A stretch of DNA of 13,822 nucleotides from an uncultured Candidatus Udaeobacter sp. (GTDB lineage Bacteria > Verrucomicrobiota > Verrucomicrobiia > Chthoniobacterales > UBA10450), in contig CATPBS010000235.1 of assembly GCA_955652715.1 (NCBI GenBank), forward strand, positions 1-13,822, in the 5' to 3' direction. A model generated the notes under the pieces. That model ran no database searches. It was not told the origin of the DNA and saw nothing but the letters and a program-made list of their open reading frames with translations. Shown in pieces: positions 13,365 through 13,822 of this stretch (its first letter is position 1; every line of letters begins with the position of its first letter). Both the position numbers and the translations under genes were made by a program.

Positions 13365-13822
13365 ATGAATTTCCTGGCCTTAAGTATTCTCAATTCAGGC
13401 GTGCACCTGTCGATGGTGTGCGCCGCGATTGGTCTTGCGTTCGCCTTCTTTTTGATTGCGGCAGTAACTCGGGCGCCATCAGGAAATGAGCGGATGCGAG
13501 AAATCTCGGCCGCCGTACAGGAAGGCGCAAAGGCGTATTTGAATCGGCAAGTCAAGACGATCAGCGTGATCGCGATAGTGATTTTTATCTTGTTGTGGAT
13601 CTTCAAAGATCACTCCACAGCGATTGGATTTGTAATCGGCGCCTTCTGTTCTCTGGTGGCGGGTTTCATTGGTATGCGCGTGGCCGTGCTGGCAAACGTC
13701 CGTACCGCGCAAGCCGCGGGCGTCGCGCAGCTCAATGCACTGCGAATAGCATTCAACGGCGGATCGGTGACCGGTCTGCTGGTGGTTGGGCTGGCGTTGC
13801 TCTCAGTGTCGATCTTTTACAC
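13365..13822 (+). CDS. hppA: Membrane H+-translocating pyrophosphatase, N-terminal part (runs off the window)
   Basis: The first 152 codons of an ion-pumping pyrophosphatase are present. The enzyme hydrolyses cytoplasmic pyrophosphate and moves H+ (or Na+) across the membrane. Start MNFLALSILNSGVHLSMVCA leads into TM1. Family segments ISAAVQEGAKAYLNRQ (47-62), GMRVAVLANVRTAQAA (103-118) and AFNGGSVTGL (129-138) follow, with hydrophobic helices between them. The catalytic aspartate motifs and the residue that separates K+-dependent from K+-independent types lie beyond the window, so ion and type cannot be decided. The frame is open to the edge. The ATG at 13365 lacks a clear Shine-Dalgarno. 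Together with the nearby complex I operon it suggests a cluster for membrane energisation. Confidence 0.93.
   Translation, partial: MNFLALSILNSGVHLSMVCAAIGLAFAFFLIAAVTRAPSGNERMREISAAVQEGAKAYLNRQVKTISVIAIVIFILLWIFKDHSTAIGFVIGAFCSLVAGFIGMRVAVLANVRTAQAAGVAQLNALRIAFNGGSVTGLLVVGLALLSVSIFY

Overview
The window is bacterial chromosome of moderate GC. It is dominated by the distal part of a 14-subunit type NADH:quinone oxidoreductase (complex I) operon on the + strand. The order is end of a probable nuoF, then nuoG, nuoH, nuoI, nuoJ, nuoK, [foreign cassette], nuoL, nuoM, nuoN (1-9843). Gene order, the short NuoG, the NuoM sequence type, a GxxExxY gene and many short intergenic repeats suggest a soil Verrucomicrobiota-like organism (Chthoniobacterales type). 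An acidobacterium or another phylum cannot be excluded from sequence alone. Shine-Dalgarno sequences are mostly absent in front of the nuo genes.

Region by region. 1-87 holds the last 28 codons of an upstream gene, probably nuoF. 146-4529 holds nuoG-H-I-J-K: the peripheral-arm iron-sulfur subunits G and I and the membrane subunits H, J and K. 4546-5017 is a 472-bp cassette with imperfect terminal inverted repeats that carries a GxxExxY (PD-(D/E)xK-like) gene, sitting cleanly between nuoK and nuoL. 5026-9843 holds the three antiporter-like proton-pumping subunits nuoL, nuoM and nuoN. A 75-bp twin-hairpin (REPIN-like) element lies in frame inside the 3' end of nuoM. The other non-coding gaps of the operon (before nuoG, nuoI and nuoJ) contain short tandem repeats.

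Downstream of the operon, a long perfect hairpin lies between nuoN and a convergent HNH endonuclease gene (minus strand). A xi-class glutathione transferase (glutathionyl-hydroquinone reductase) gene follows on the plus strand, starting at the edge of another short repeat. It converges on a minus-strand sugar:H+ symporter gene, and the two stop codons overlap. Behind the start of the transporter lies a decayed C-terminal remnant of a second glutathione transferase of the same family. The window ends in the first 152 codons of a membrane H+-translocating pyrophosphatase (hppA).

Functionally, Nuo G-N would pass electrons from NADH through the Fe-S chain to quinone and pump protons. The pyrophosphatase also energises the membrane, and the sugar porter spends the proton gradient. 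The points most worth a second look are the mobile-looking GxxExxY cassette, the in-frame REPIN-like insertion in nuoM, and the loss of the conserved TM7 lysine in NuoM, which is present in NuoL and NuoN of the same operon.
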